From: Terriglobales bacterium
GTDB taxonomy: Bacteria; Acidobacteriota; Terriglobia; Terriglobales; Acidobacteriaceae
Length of the DNA: 48,165 bases
Assembly (NCBI GenBank): GCA_035487355.1
Contig: DATHMF010000021.1
Location: 1-48,165 of the forward strand
Direction: 5' to 3'
The notes beneath the pieces were generated by a model. The model did no database searches and was not told the origin of the DNA. It saw only the letters and a program-made list of their open reading frames with translations. The translations under genes and the position numbers were made by a program. Shown one piece after another: positions 1 to 8,923 of this stretch. Numbering within the stretch: position 1 is the first letter of the stretch; each line of letters begins with the position of its first letter.

Positions 1-515
1 CGGCGGGTTTAGTCGCGTCGGGTCGGTCCCTTGCCGCAGGCTTGAGGCTCCAAGGCATGACGAGTGTAATTGTGAATATCGAATCTCCTGCCAACGTAAC
101 CCAGTTTTTCTGACTTTATTATTGAGTTTTCCTGAGTTTAGACAACGGTTTCCTATTTGAGAATGATTAATGGCAAGGAAAAAACCCTCCGTCTGAAATA
201 CCACCAGCAAAGTACCGGCTAACCAGCTTTAAGCAGGGAAGACCCGAATGTCAGTTTTTACCTGAAGTCAAGCCTGTAAAGTTTGCTATCCGCCCCCAGC
301 GTTTCAACATATGAAATCATAAGTTTTTCCTATTGAATTTATCCAAGTTTCTGTTGTACAGTTCGTCCGCAGAGGGTATGAAAACGATTACATATCAAGA
401 TAATCACGTACCGCTCTATACATCCAACTGAATAGTGCCAGCGAACTCTAAAGTCTAAAAACGGGCCTTATTCAGTGGATGACTAAACATTGTTTCTTCT
501 TAGGGGGAGAGTTTT
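1..515. other. Non-coding leader region upstream of the TonB-dependent receptor
   Basis: No convincing gene is seen here; reading frames are short and have no ribosome site. The part nearest the receptor gene is AT-rich and contains a LacI-type operator-like sequence at 380-391. The long leader probably carries the promoter of the receptor gene. The first 60 bases are GC-rich and show nothing recognisable. Confidence 0.5.
380..391. promoter_or_regulatory. Candidate LacI-family operator upstream of the TonB-dependent receptor
   Basis: GAAAACGATTAC is a near-palindrome with the central CG typical of LacI-family operators. It matches the perfect palindrome at 4517-4528 in 10 of 12 positions. 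It lies 125 bases before the receptor start codon. That the LacI regulator at 7635-8669 binds it is inferred from proximity and motif similarity. Confidence 0.55.
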
Positions 516-3500
516 ATGAAACGGCAGTTTCTCGCACTGACCGCTATTCTGGCGGTGTGTTTTTCACTTATCAATATTGCTGGGGCACAAAGTTCCAGCG
601 GCGACATCTACGGACGAGTTTTGGATTCCAACGGCGATGTCATTCCTAATGCTGAGGTCACGCTGACCAACCAGCAAACGGGAGAGACCCGGTCGGCCAA
701 AAGCGGAAACTTAGGCGACTTTATCTTTGCCACGCTCCAGCCTGGTGCCTATACAGTGCTGGTCAAGGCCCAGGGCTTCAAGGAGCTGGAAAAAAAGGAC
801 CTGAACTTGAGCGCGTCCGAGCGGCTCTCGACAGGGGATTTGCGTCTTGCGCTTGGTAGCGTCAAAGAAACGGTTACCGTAGAAGCCAACGCCACGCCGG
901 TGCAGACCAATAGCGGCGAGCGCTCGGCGCTTCTGGATTCCACCCAGGTGACCAACCTCATGTCACGCGGCCGTGACATTATGGCACTGCTTGATGTTCT
1001 GCCTGGTGTCGTGGAAGACGGAGAGGGCAACGATTCCCTGGGAACCTTCAAGTCTCCCGCCGCCATGTCGGGCACTCGCGGCGACTACAACGGCATGAAT
1101 ATGGATGGCATCTCGGCCACCCCGCGCAGCGGCTCCAATCTGGATACACCCCTGAATATGGACGCGATCTCTGAGGTTAAGGTGCTGCAGAACAGCTACC
1201 AGGCGGAATACGGCAAGGGCGCGGGCTCCATTATCAATGTACTCTCCAAGAGCGGTGGGCGCAGCTTCCACGGCGCGGCTTACGATTACGTCCGCAACGA
1301 AGCTTTCAACGCCAGAAATTTCTTCGACTTTGAAAAACGCGATAAGATTACCGGAGCGCTGCCGCCGAAAAATAAGTATCGTTATGAGACCTTCGGCTAC
1401 AACGTCGGTGGGCCGGTTTTCATCCCCAATCATTTCAATACTAATCACGACAAGATGTTCTTCTTCTTTTCGCAGGAAATTCTGAAGAACACCCAGCCTA
1501 ACAGCACGCGCCAATTCCTGGTTCCTACTGCGCTAGAGCGCCAGGGCGATTTCTCGCACAGTTATAATGGCTCCAAGAATGGTGTTGCGCAACCACTGGT
1601 TCTCAGTGATCCTGTGCAGATTGCAGCTGGTAAGACTTGCAAGAAAGTTGGCGATCCCGGTTGTTTTCCTAACCCTGGCGGTACAGGAACTGGCGGAATC
1701 ATTCCCACCAACCGGATTGATCCCAACACACAGGCGCTGCTGAACATTTTTCCTATGCCGTTACCTGGGATGGATCCAAACTTCGCGGCGATCAATGGTT
1801 ACAACTATCAGATCACGGATACAAGCGACAGGCCGGTTCGGCAGGAGATTCTCCGCATTGACTACAACTTCACCAACAATCTGAAGGCCTTTATCCGTGG
1901 TATGAATTTGCATACCCATGATAACGGTACTGCTTCAACGGCCAATAAGAATACCTGGGGCCCGGGTCCTATGGATTACACCATCGTTGGTCCCAACGTG
2001 GGCGGAACCGTGACTTGGATCATCAATCCTACGCTGGTCAATGAGTTCACCTTCGGATGGGCCGACTGGCGTGAGCACCAAATTGTACCTGCCAGCACCA
2101 TGAACAGTCTTTTGAGAGCGAACGTCGGCTTCAACGAATCGATGCTCTTTTCTGCCCCTGGGCAACTCACTTCCGCTACGAATCTGTTGGGCTTGATTCC
2201 TGCGGCAAAGTTCGGGAGCGGCAAGACAGCCAATATCGCGTACGATAATCGTTTCCCGCTGAATAATAATGCTTACACTTACAGCCTTACCGAAGGTATC
2301 AGCAAAATCTGGGGCAATCATCAGTTTAAGGTTGGCATTCAGGCCGAGCGTGCCACCTACTGGCAGCTTCATAGCGGTACCTCCAACGGCGAGGGCAACT
2401 TTGATTTCACCGGTGGTAATAACAACAGTGGAAACGGTTACGCCAATGGACTGCTGGGAAATTTCAACACCTACAGTGAGTCCAAGAATGTTGCCAATCA
2501 AGGTCCCGTAACCCGAATTCTGGAATGGTATGTGCAGGACACATGGAAGGCGCTGCCTCGCCTCACTCTGGACATCGGCGTACGCTTTACCGCCGGCCTG
2601 CCGCAGATTGTCCGGCAGCATATGGCGGCCACGTTGAACCAATCTCTCTATAATCCCGCCACGGCGCCGGTGCTTTACCAAGACATATCAATTGCTCCTG
2701 GGACCTGCAAGAACGCGAAGCAGGTACGTGCTGCCTTTAACCCGATTACTAAGTCGGCATGCGACGCCAATGGAAATCCATTGTCCACGTCAATCATCGG
2801 GCAATTTGTTGGAGCCGGATATGGAAGTTGGCCAAATGGACCCCTGCCTGATGGTATTGGTATATCCGGCATTAACGGTTATCCTCAGGGCCTGATTGAT
2901 TTCGAAGGTGTTTACACTGCGCCCCGCTTCGGCTTTGCCTGGGACGTCTTTGGTGACGGCAAGACTGCCCTGCGCGGTGGGTTCGGCATCAACTACAATC
3001 CACGCCAGGGATCAGGGGTCTTAGGCGACACGGATAACACGCCGCCACTTGCCCTTAACGTACAGCAGTTTAACAACAGCACTCTCTCTAGCTCGCTTAA
3101 CTATTACCTGAATCCGGCTTTGGCGGACTTCCAGAGCCCGGTTAACATCGCTCGCATGTTGCTGCGCAATAGCAGGCAGCCGGTAGCCTACAACGCCAGC
3201 ATTGGCATTCAGCGTGAGATTGGTTTTGCGACCGTTGTGGATGTCGCCTATGTCGGCAGTTTCGGCCGGCACATGGGGCAGCTTACTGACCTTGGCCAGG
3301 TGCCCTTGGGGTCAAGATTTGGGTTCCTTGATACTGCCAATCTTGGCAGCAACCCCCTTACCGCCCCCAACTTCCAGAATGACAACTTCTTGCGCTATTC
3401 CTGCTGCTATGGCAGCTATTCCCAGGTGCCGGTGTTGACCTTTACCGGCAATTCTAGTTATCACTCTCTGCAGACCCAGGTAACCCATCGCTTCTCTCAT

Positions 3501-4310
3501 GGTATGCAGTTTGGCGGTGTGTGGACGTGGTCAAAAGCCATGGACTACAACGACGCTGACAAGTCCAATATTGTGGGAGGCGGGCTCTCGCCAAAGGTCT
3601 ATAACTACGGTCTGGCTACGTATGACCGCAGACATGTAGTCGCCATCAATTATCTGTTCAGCTTGCCCAAAGCCAGTCGGCTGTGGGACAACGGCTTTGT
3701 CAGAAACGCCCTCGATGGCTGGCAGGTTGCTGGCATCACCCGGTTCAACAGCGGAGCTCCTCTATTCCTTAACGGTGGCAACAACGGTGGCAGCTCCGAT
3801 TACTTTGGAAGCTCGGGTAACCTGCAATTCCCAAGTGGTGTCAACACAGATATCACCGGCGGCGGTCCTGGCTGGCGTCCCCAGATCATTGCGGATCGGG
3901 TGCTGCCCAGAGGCGATCGCAATTACTTCCACTATTTCAACCCAGTGGCCTTCACTTTGCCGGCTAGCTTGGTGTGTAATCCAATATGCCAGTTGCCCCG
4001 GGACGCTAATGGCAACATGATCATTGGAAACGGACCCGCGGTCATCGCCACCGGCCCCGGAATCGCGAACTTCAACATGTCGCTCTTCAAGAACTTTGAT
4101 GTGACCGAGCGAGTGAAGCTCCAGTTCCGTGTCGAGGCCTATAACGTGTTCAACCACACGCAATTCTCTGGAGTGAACACCAGTCCCAAGTTCGACCAAT
4201 TTGGCAATGTGGCCAATCTCCAGGTGCCTGGAGCCACCGACTGGTTCGGACGCGTCACCAGCGCTCGTGACCCGCGCATCATGCAGTTCGCCCTGCGCAT
4301 CACCTTCTGA
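516..4310 (+). CDS. TonB-dependent receptor, large acidobacterial (Oar-like) type
   Basis: This 1264-residue outer-membrane receptor has a signal peptide (residues 1-24, ending AGA-Q), a carboxypeptidase-regulatory-like beta-sandwich domain (about 29-115), a TonB plug (about 120-250) and a long beta-barrel that ends in an aromatic residue (ALRITF), as outer-membrane barrels do. The start is supported by a purine-rich ribosome site (GGGGGAGAG) 8 bases before ATG. Receptors of this size and layout are expanded in Acidobacteriota and are thought to import oligosaccharides or other large nutrients. It is followed by a strong terminator, then a secreted GH28 enzyme; a shared LacI-type operator suggests the substrate is a pectin-derived oligosaccharide. 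The fold assignment is firm; the substrate is inference. Confidence 0.9.
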   Translation: MKRQFLALTAILAVCFSLINIAGAQSSSGDIYGRVLDSNGDVIPNAEVTLTNQQTGETRSAKSGNLGDFIFATLQPGAYTVLVKAQGFKELEKKDLNLSASERLSTGDLRLALGSVKETVTVEANATPVQTNSGERSALLDSTQVTNLMSRGRDIMALLDVLPGVVEDGEGNDSLGTFKSPAAMSGTRGDYNGMNMDGISATPRSGSNLDTPLNMDAISEVKVLQNSYQAEYGKGAGSIINVLSKSGGRSFHGAAYDYVRNEAFNARNFFDFEKRDKITGALPPKNKYRYETFGYNVGGPVFIPNHFNTNHDKMFFFFSQEILKNTQPNSTRQFLVPTALERQGDFSHSYNGSKNGVAQPLVLSDPVQIAAGKTCKKVGDPGCFPNPGGTGTGGIIPTNRIDPNTQALLNIFPMPLPGMDPNFAAINGYNYQITDTSDRPVRQEILRIDYNFTNNLKAFIRGMNLHTHDNGTASTANKNTWGPGPMDYTIVGPNVGGTVTWIINPTLVNEFTFGWADWREHQIVPASTMNSLLRANVGFNESMLFSAPGQLTSATNLLGLIPAAKFGSGKTANIAYDNRFPLNNNAYTYSLTEGISKIWGNHQFKVGIQAERATYWQLHSGTSNGEGNFDFTGGNNNSGNGYANGLLGNFNTYSESKNVANQGPVTRILEWYVQDTWKALPRLTLDIGVRFTAGLPQIVRQHMAATLNQSLYNPATAPVLYQDISIAPGTCKNAKQVRAAFNPITKSACDANGNPLSTSIIGQFVGAGYGSWPNGPLPDGIGISGINGYPQGLIDFEGVYTAPRFGFAWDVFGDGKTALRGGFGINYNPRQGSGVLGDTDNTPPLALNVQQFNNSTLSSSLNYYLNPALADFQSPVNIARMLLRNSRQPVAYNASIGIQREIGFATVVDVAYVGSFGRHMGQLTDLGQVPLGSRFGFLDTANLGSNPLTAPNFQNDNFLRYSCCYGSYSQVPVLTFTGNSSYHSLQTQVTHRFSHGMQFGGVWTWSKAMDYNDADKSNIVGGGLSPKVYNYGLATYDRRHVVAINYLFSLPKASRLWDNGFVRNALDGWQVAGITRFNSGAPLFLNGGNNGGSSDYFGSSGNLQFPSGVNTDITGGGPGWRPQIIADRVLPRGDRNYFHYFNPVAFTLPASLVCNPICQLPRDANGNMIIGNGPAVIATGPGIANFNMSLFKNFDVTERVKLQFRVEAYNVFNHTQFSGVNTSPKFDQFGNVANLQVPGATDWFGRVTSARDPRIMQFALRITF

Positions 4311-4337
4311 CGCTGGGGTTGATATAAACTATTTACC

Positions 4338-4380
4338 CTCTCCACTGGATGGCTTGCAAATCCAGTGGAGAGTTTCATTT
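4338..4380 (+). terminator. Rho-independent terminator after the TonB-dependent receptor
   Basis: A perfect 13-bp stem (4338-4350 with 4360-4372) with a 9-base loop is followed by a T-rich run (TTTCATTT). It lies 28 bases after the receptor stop codon, so the receptor is probably transcribed separately from the GH28 gene. Confidence 0.85.
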
Positions 4381-4495
4381 GTACCCCGAAAACCGATGTC
4401 ATGCTGCGCGCTGCCCGATTTCTACAGCTCCTATGAAACGATTGGTCCGGCCCCAATATTCAGCCTTTTTAAATGTTTCGTTTAGCAATATTGAT

Positions 4496-4528
4496 TTGAC
4501 ACAATTCACGGAAGATGTAAACGTTTAC
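4496..4528 (+). promoter_or_regulatory. Promoter element and perfect LacI-type operator upstream of the GH28 gene
   Basis: GTAAACGTTTAC at 4517-4528 is a perfect 12-bp palindrome with a central CG, the classic shape of a LacI-family operator. A consensus -35 box TTGACA lies at 4496-4501, so the operator covers the place where the -10 would fall, which fits repression by blocking polymerase. No clear -10 box is seen. The leader from here to the GH28 start is about 210 bases and otherwise empty. Confidence 0.7.
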
Positions 4529-4740
4529 CCGTTTGTTTCTTCGCTCTTTGTCGAAAGTCACACTTCAACCTTCCGCACAGGCAGAACAAGTGACGCAGCC
4601 GAATTCGTTGGGCAGCCTTTAGGCCTCTCGACGGGTTAATTTCAACTTGTTAATTCACAGTGCAATGAAATTGGCACCAAAACGTCAATTTTTGCTTGCT
4701 TCCAGCGTCCCAAACGCTGAAACGGTAAGGAGAAACCAGA

Positions 4741-7329
4741 ATGCAACGTGTATTACCTTGCAGAACGATAATATTGTGCGTGCTGATCGTGGCGGCGCTT
4801 TCCGCTCAGTGCGCGGCACAATGTACAACGGCCACAGGAGGCGGTGGGTTCGTCAACTCGCCCTTCACGGCGCAAACCGGGACCTTCACGGCCACCTTTG
4901 ATGCCACGTCTTCGTTGAGCCACATGAACAGCGTGGTCGCACTCTCGCACGGGGCAGGGACTGCCTATGCCGCATTTGCCAACCTGGTTGCATTTAACGG
5001 CACCATGGGTGTGATTCTGGCGCGTGACGGTGGAGGCTATTCCGGGCCCACACCGGCCATCCCGTACTCCGGCGGAAATACGTATCACTTCCGTTTGGTG
5101 GTCAACGTTCCCGTGCATACTTACGACATCTTTGTAACTCCGCCGGGAGGATCAGAGTTGACCGTCGGAACCGGTTTCCACTTCCGCACCGAGCAGAACA
5201 CGGTGACCAGCCTCGATAATCTTGGAGTCTTTGTGGGCGCTACGTCGGGTACGCTCACGGTTTGCAACTTTTCAACTGGCATCCCGCAGCCCAACTTCGC
5301 GGTCTCTGTTTCGCCCACTTCGCAGACCACAGCCGCGGGCACTCCCACGAACTACACCGTTACCGTGACTCCTTCCAATAGCTTCACCGGCAATGTTGCT
5401 TTGAGCGTTAGCGGACTGCCCGCCAGCATAGGTGCCAGCTTCAGTCCGACGCCGGTCACCATCACGAGCGGTCCGGCATCTTCAACGCTGACAGTCTCCC
5501 CGGACGCCTCAACTGCGGCGAACACCTACAGCTTCACTATCACCGGTACAAGCGGCAGCACATCGCACAGCACAGGGGCTAGCGTGGTGGTTACGCAGGC
5601 TACGGTGCCCAGCTTCTCGCTCGCGGTTTCTCCGGCGTCGCAAAGTGTAACCGCAGGCAACAGCGCCAGCTACACCGTGACGGCAACCTCGCACAACAAC
5701 TTCAACGGCTCTGTAGGACTGAGCGCCAGCGGTCTGCTCTCAGGCGAATCGGCCGGCTTCAGTCCCTCGGCGATTACGGTTCCGGCGAACGGTTCCAGCA
5801 CTTCAACCATGACCGTTACCACTTCAACGTCCACCTCTGGAAGCTCGACGATAACCGTTACCGGCACGAGCGGCACACTTTCCGCCACGGCCAGCACACT
5901 GCTTACGGTAAACAGCAGCACTGGAAATGTATTCAATGTGAGGACCGCCTGCGGTGCAGCCGGTAATGGTTCTACCAATGATGCAGGCGCCATCAACCAT
6001 TGCATTGCATTGGCCAGCGCGGCCAGTGGTGGAGGCACCGTCGAATTCCCCGCGGGCACTTATGCCTCAACTTCCATCCATATGATGAGTAACGTAACCC
6101 TGCAACTGGACGCCGGTTCGACCATCCGAGGCACCGGTGCCATGGATCCGGCTGAGCCAAATCCGTTTAGCGCCTTCCAGGACTTCGGCCACAGCCACTT
6201 CCATGCCGCGCTGATCTGGGGCGAGCATCTCAGTAACATCGGCTTTACCGGTACTGGCACCATCGATGGTGGTGGTCGCCTGGTTACCGGCAACCCAGGC
6301 AGTGGGCAGGGCGACAAGGCCATCTCGCTGCGGGAGTGCAACAATGTTACCGTTACCGGCATTACCATCAGGAATGGAGGCCATTTCGGCATCCTGGTCA
6401 ACGGCATCGTTGGTATGACCGTGGATAACGTGCACATTCTTGAAGCCAACCAGAGAGACGGTTTCAATCTCATCAACAGCCAGCATGTTACCGTCAGCAA
6501 CTCTGATATCCAGGGGAGTGACGATTCCATGTGTCTCAAGAGCGATTTCGCTCTAGGCAGGGATGTACTCAACACGGATATTCACATCTTCAATGACCAC
6601 ATCCTTTCGACCGGCAACAACGCTACGCAATTCGGCTCCGAGACGTGCGGTAGTTACTCGAATATCCACTTCGATCATCTCACCATCACAGCCGCCGGCA
6701 AGGCCGGAATCGGGATCACCTCGAATGACGGTGCTGTCATTGACGGCATAACCTACGACACCATCACCATGTCGGGCACAACCGTCCCGATTTGGATCAA
6801 GACGGGTGATCGTGCCCGTTGCGGCGGCCCGCGGCCACCCGTCGGTATCATCCGCAACATCAGCATCAGCAACGTGACCGCGGTTCACTCCCGCAGTGGC
6901 CGTGGGGAATTCACGAACACGATGAGCGGACGTGCGGGTGTTCCCATTCAGAACGTCACCATTGACAATGTAAACCTGACAGAACCGGGCGGGCATCCGG
7001 CATCGGATGTCAACATCAATCCTCCGGAGACTAATGATTGGCAGCCGGCGGGCCAGGGCACCAAGCCGTCGTATGGATGGTGGCTGCGGCATGTGAGCGG
7101 AATCACATTCCATAACAGCCAGGTCCACTTCGACGCCAATGACGGAAGACCAGCGTTCATCGTGGTTGACGGCCAGAACGTCACGCTCGATGGAGTCACC
7201 TTTGATCGCGGATCAGCAAGTCCTTACGATCTGGGCTTCAACGGCGTGAATGGCTTCCATGTGGTGAACACGCAGTCCTCCACCGGGCAAGCTCCAAGAA
7301 TCAACGCTGTAAACTCAACCCCCTTCTAA
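4741..7329 (+). CDS. Secreted GH28-family polygalacturonase-like enzyme with Ig-like repeats and a lectin-like N-terminal domain
   Basis: The 862-residue protein has a signal peptide (1-26), a domain of about 150 residues (28-178) that recurs at the C-terminus of the protein at 40328-42727, two bacterial Ig-like repeats (about 185-285 and 290-391), and a right-handed beta-helix of the pectin-lyase fold (397-850). The helix carries GH28-like marks: GSDDSMCLKS (two adjacent aspartates at 594-595), a possible counterpart of NTD at QRDGFN (571-576), and IWIKTGD resembling the RIK motif. GH28 enzymes hydrolyse galacturonan chains. Start: AAGGAG lies 8 bases before ATG. The histidine of the usual GHG motif is not evident (FGSETCG sits there), so activity or specificity may differ. 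Family is confident; exact substrate is not known. Confidence 0.85.
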   Translation: MQRVLPCRTIILCVLIVAALSAQCAAQCTTATGGGGFVNSPFTAQTGTFTATFDATSSLSHMNSVVALSHGAGTAYAAFANLVAFNGTMGVILARDGGGYSGPTPAIPYSGGNTYHFRLVVNVPVHTYDIFVTPPGGSELTVGTGFHFRTEQNTVTSLDNLGVFVGATSGTLTVCNFSTGIPQPNFAVSVSPTSQTTAAGTPTNYTVTVTPSNSFTGNVALSVSGLPASIGASFSPTPVTITSGPASSTLTVSPDASTAANTYSFTITGTSGSTSHSTGASVVVTQATVPSFSLAVSPASQSVTAGNSASYTVTATSHNNFNGSVGLSASGLLSGESAGFSPSAITVPANGSSTSTMTVTTSTSTSGSSTITVTGTSGTLSATASTLLTVNSSTGNVFNVRTACGAAGNGSTNDAGAINHCIALASAASGGGTVEFPAGTYASTSIHMMSNVTLQLDAGSTIRGTGAMDPAEPNPFSAFQDFGHSHFHAALIWGEHLSNIGFTGTGTIDGGGRLVTGNPGSGQGDKAISLRECNNVTVTGITIRNGGHFGILVNGIVGMTVDNVHILEANQRDGFNLINSQHVTVSNSDIQGSDDSMCLKSDFALGRDVLNTDIHIFNDHILSTGNNATQFGSETCGSYSNIHFDHLTITAAGKAGIGITSNDGAVIDGITYDTITMSGTTVPIWIKTGDRARCGGPRPPVGIIRNISISNVTAVHSRSGRGEFTNTMSGRAGVPIQNVTIDNVNLTEPGGHPASDVNINPPETNDWQPAGQGTKPSYGWWLRHVSGITFHNSQVHFDANDGRPAFIVVDGQNVTLDGVTFDRGSASPYDLGFNGVNGFHVVNTQSSTGQAPRINAVNSTPF

Positions 7330-7342
7330 CCTCCATGCTGAC

Positions 7343-7391
7343 GCCTCGATTGGCCATCTCCCAAAATGGGATGGCTGATCGAGGCCTTTTT
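7343..7391 (+). terminator. Rho-independent terminator after the GH28 gene
   Basis: A long stem (7343-7363 with 7367-7385, with small bulges) is followed by CTTTTT. It lies 13 bases after the GH28 stop codon. Confidence 0.85.
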
Positions 7392-7634
7392 CTTTGTGTG
7401 CTAGTGTGGCACAGCCGTCCCCGGCTGTGTGCCGTAGCGCTGGCGTCTCGCCCAAGCATGCTGAGCGAAGCTCGCTCTGAGCGACGCTTGAAAGGGAAGG
7501 ATATTGCGGTTGTTTTTTTTCGACACGTTTCTTATTGCTATTTCTCTGCAAGAATCTGAAGACGACGCCAACAAAAAACCTTGGCTTCCTCGGCGTTCCT
7601 CAGTGTCCTCTGCGATAAAAATAAACTGCGGGAA
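7392..7634. repeat. Intergenic region with dispersed GC-rich repeats
   Basis: There is no gene between the two convergent genes. The stretch holds a hairpin-forming CACAGCC...GGCTGTG segment near 7410, a GAGCGAAG-rich segment near 7460-7490 resembling that at 19140-19200, and at 7588-7616 a CCTCGGCGTTCCTCAGTG-type repeat related to the copy at 8883-8920. These are dispersed intergenic repeats, not coding sequence. Confidence 0.55.
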
Positions 7635-8669
7635 TTACGACCGTACCCCAGACGGCATCGTAATCACGCGCCGCTTGGTTTTCGCCTTGCCCGTTGATTC
7701 GCGGATGATGAGATGGGTCCCAATACCGAACTCGGCGCCCTTTGTATTTCCCCGGATAGATTGCAGCAGGGCATTGCAGGCCAGGCTGGCCAGTTCAGAG
7801 CGCAGCAGCCTGACGGTTGTCAGAGGAGGCTCGGTAAACTGCGCCATGTCAATATCGTCGAAGCCGACGACGGAAACGTCTTCTGGGATACTGAGCCCGG
7901 CTTGTCGGATACCGCGCAGCGCGCCGATAGCTGTCAGGTCATTGGAAGCGAGCACGGCCGTAGGTGGATTCTGGCGCTGCAGCAGGCGGGTGATAGCGCT
8001 CAGCCCTCCGTCTACTTTGTGGTTGCCTTCTTCTACCAGGTCACTGTGCTCGGTCACGCGCCGGCCCAGGCAGCGCAGAAATGCTTCCCGCCGTACGCGC
8101 GCCGATTTCAGCGTCCCCGGTCCGCTGATAAACGCGATACGAGAGTGCCCCAGTCCGCGCAGATGGTCTACCGCCTGCGTGATGCCTTGCGCGTAGTCCA
8201 CTTTAATGTTGCAGACTCCTTTGCGGACTTTACCTACATCCAGGAAAACCAGAGGCACCTTTCGGCTGGCGAGCTGGTTGATCAGCGACCGGTCCATCTC
8301 TGAGGTCATGATGGCAACGCCGTCGGTCTTGCGCTCAATCATGCGTCCTACAGAATGCGCCATGCGGGCGCTCTCGTAGTTGGTGGACGTAATCAATACG
8401 TCATAGCCGTTTTCCAGCGACACATCTTGAAATCCACGGATCAATTCCGGGAAGAACGGATTGGTGATGTCAGAAACCACCAGGCCTAATATGTGGCTGC
8501 GGCCTGAGACCAGGGTTTGCGCATTGGTATCGGGACGGTAATCCAGTTGTTTGATGGCCCGTCGTACTCGCTTGGCAGTTTCTGGGGTTACAGATGCACT
8601 GTTGTGTAACGTTCGGGAAACCGTCGCGATGGATACCTTGGCCCGTTTTGCGACTTGTTTGATCGTCAT
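7635..8669 (-). CDS. LacI-family transcriptional regulator
   Basis: This is a typical LacI-family repressor of about 344 residues. The N-terminal helix-turn-helix reads TIKQVAKRAKVSIATVSRTL, followed by the hinge helix region and a periplasmic-binding-protein-like sensor domain (LGLVVSDITNPFFPELIRG to the C-terminus) with the usual VSVVGFDD motif. I chose the ATG at 8669 because family members normally begin a few residues before IKxVA; an ATG at 8699 would add ten residues. Neither has a clear ribosome site. The gene is convergent with the GH28 gene and a candidate operator lies in its own upstream region, so it probably represses the pectin locus until a sugar ligand binds. The ligand is unknown. 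Confidence 0.9.
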   Translation of the reverse strand: MTIKQVAKRAKVSIATVSRTLHNSASVTPETAKRVRRAIKQLDYRPDTNAQTLVSGRSHILGLVVSDITNPFFPELIRGFQDVSLENGYDVLITSTNYESARMAHSVGRMIERKTDGVAIMTSEMDRSLINQLASRKVPLVFLDVGKVRKGVCNIKVDYAQGITQAVDHLRGLGHSRIAFISGPGTLKSARVRREAFLRCLGRRVTEHSDLVEEGNHKVDGGLSAITRLLQRQNPPTAVLASNDLTAIGALRGIRQAGLSIPEDVSVVGFDDIDMAQFTEPPLTTVRLLRSELASLACNALLQSIRGNTKGAEFGIGTHLIIRESTGKAKTKRRVITMPSGVRS

Positions 8670-8775
8670 CGTAAGGAATTTAGTTGGATTGTACACCATG
8701 TAGAGGTATAGATAAGGTCGCTGTACTTTCTATTCTGCAGTAAAGCATATGGAAGTAGTACTTTATAAATATCAG

Positions 8776-8789
8776 TTAAAACGTTGATT
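8776..8789. promoter_or_regulatory. Weak LacI-type operator candidate upstream of the LacI gene
   Basis: TTAAAACGTTGATT shares the AAACGTT core with the operators at 380 and 4517 but is only partly palindromic. It lies about 110 bases upstream of the regulator, which would fit autoregulation. This is tentative. Confidence 0.35.
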
Positions 8790-8882
8790 ATTAAGTGATA
8801 ATATACGCGACAAATAGATCATATCAAGGCCGTTAAAAGACGGCTAGGACGACGAGGTTCTTTGGCCGGGAGCTGACAGAAA

Positions 8883-8923
8883 AAAATTTCCTCTGCGCTC
8901 CTCCGCGTCCTCTGCGGTTAAGA
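8883..8923. repeat. Dispersed CCGCG/CTCTGCGG repeat abutting the cobC stop codon
   Basis: The unit CTCTGCGCTCCTCCGCGTCC followed by TCTGCGG is a low-complexity dispersed intergenic repeat, related to copies at 7588, 19277, 25975, 30599 and 35177. Its edge provides the TAA stop codon of cobC (8918-8920 on the minus strand), so the repeat touches the gene end directly. Confidence 0.7.

Noticed and set aside
1935..2681. A 248-codon minus-strand frame inside the TonB-dependent receptor
   Set aside because: It is antisense to the barrel-coding region and encodes no known pattern.
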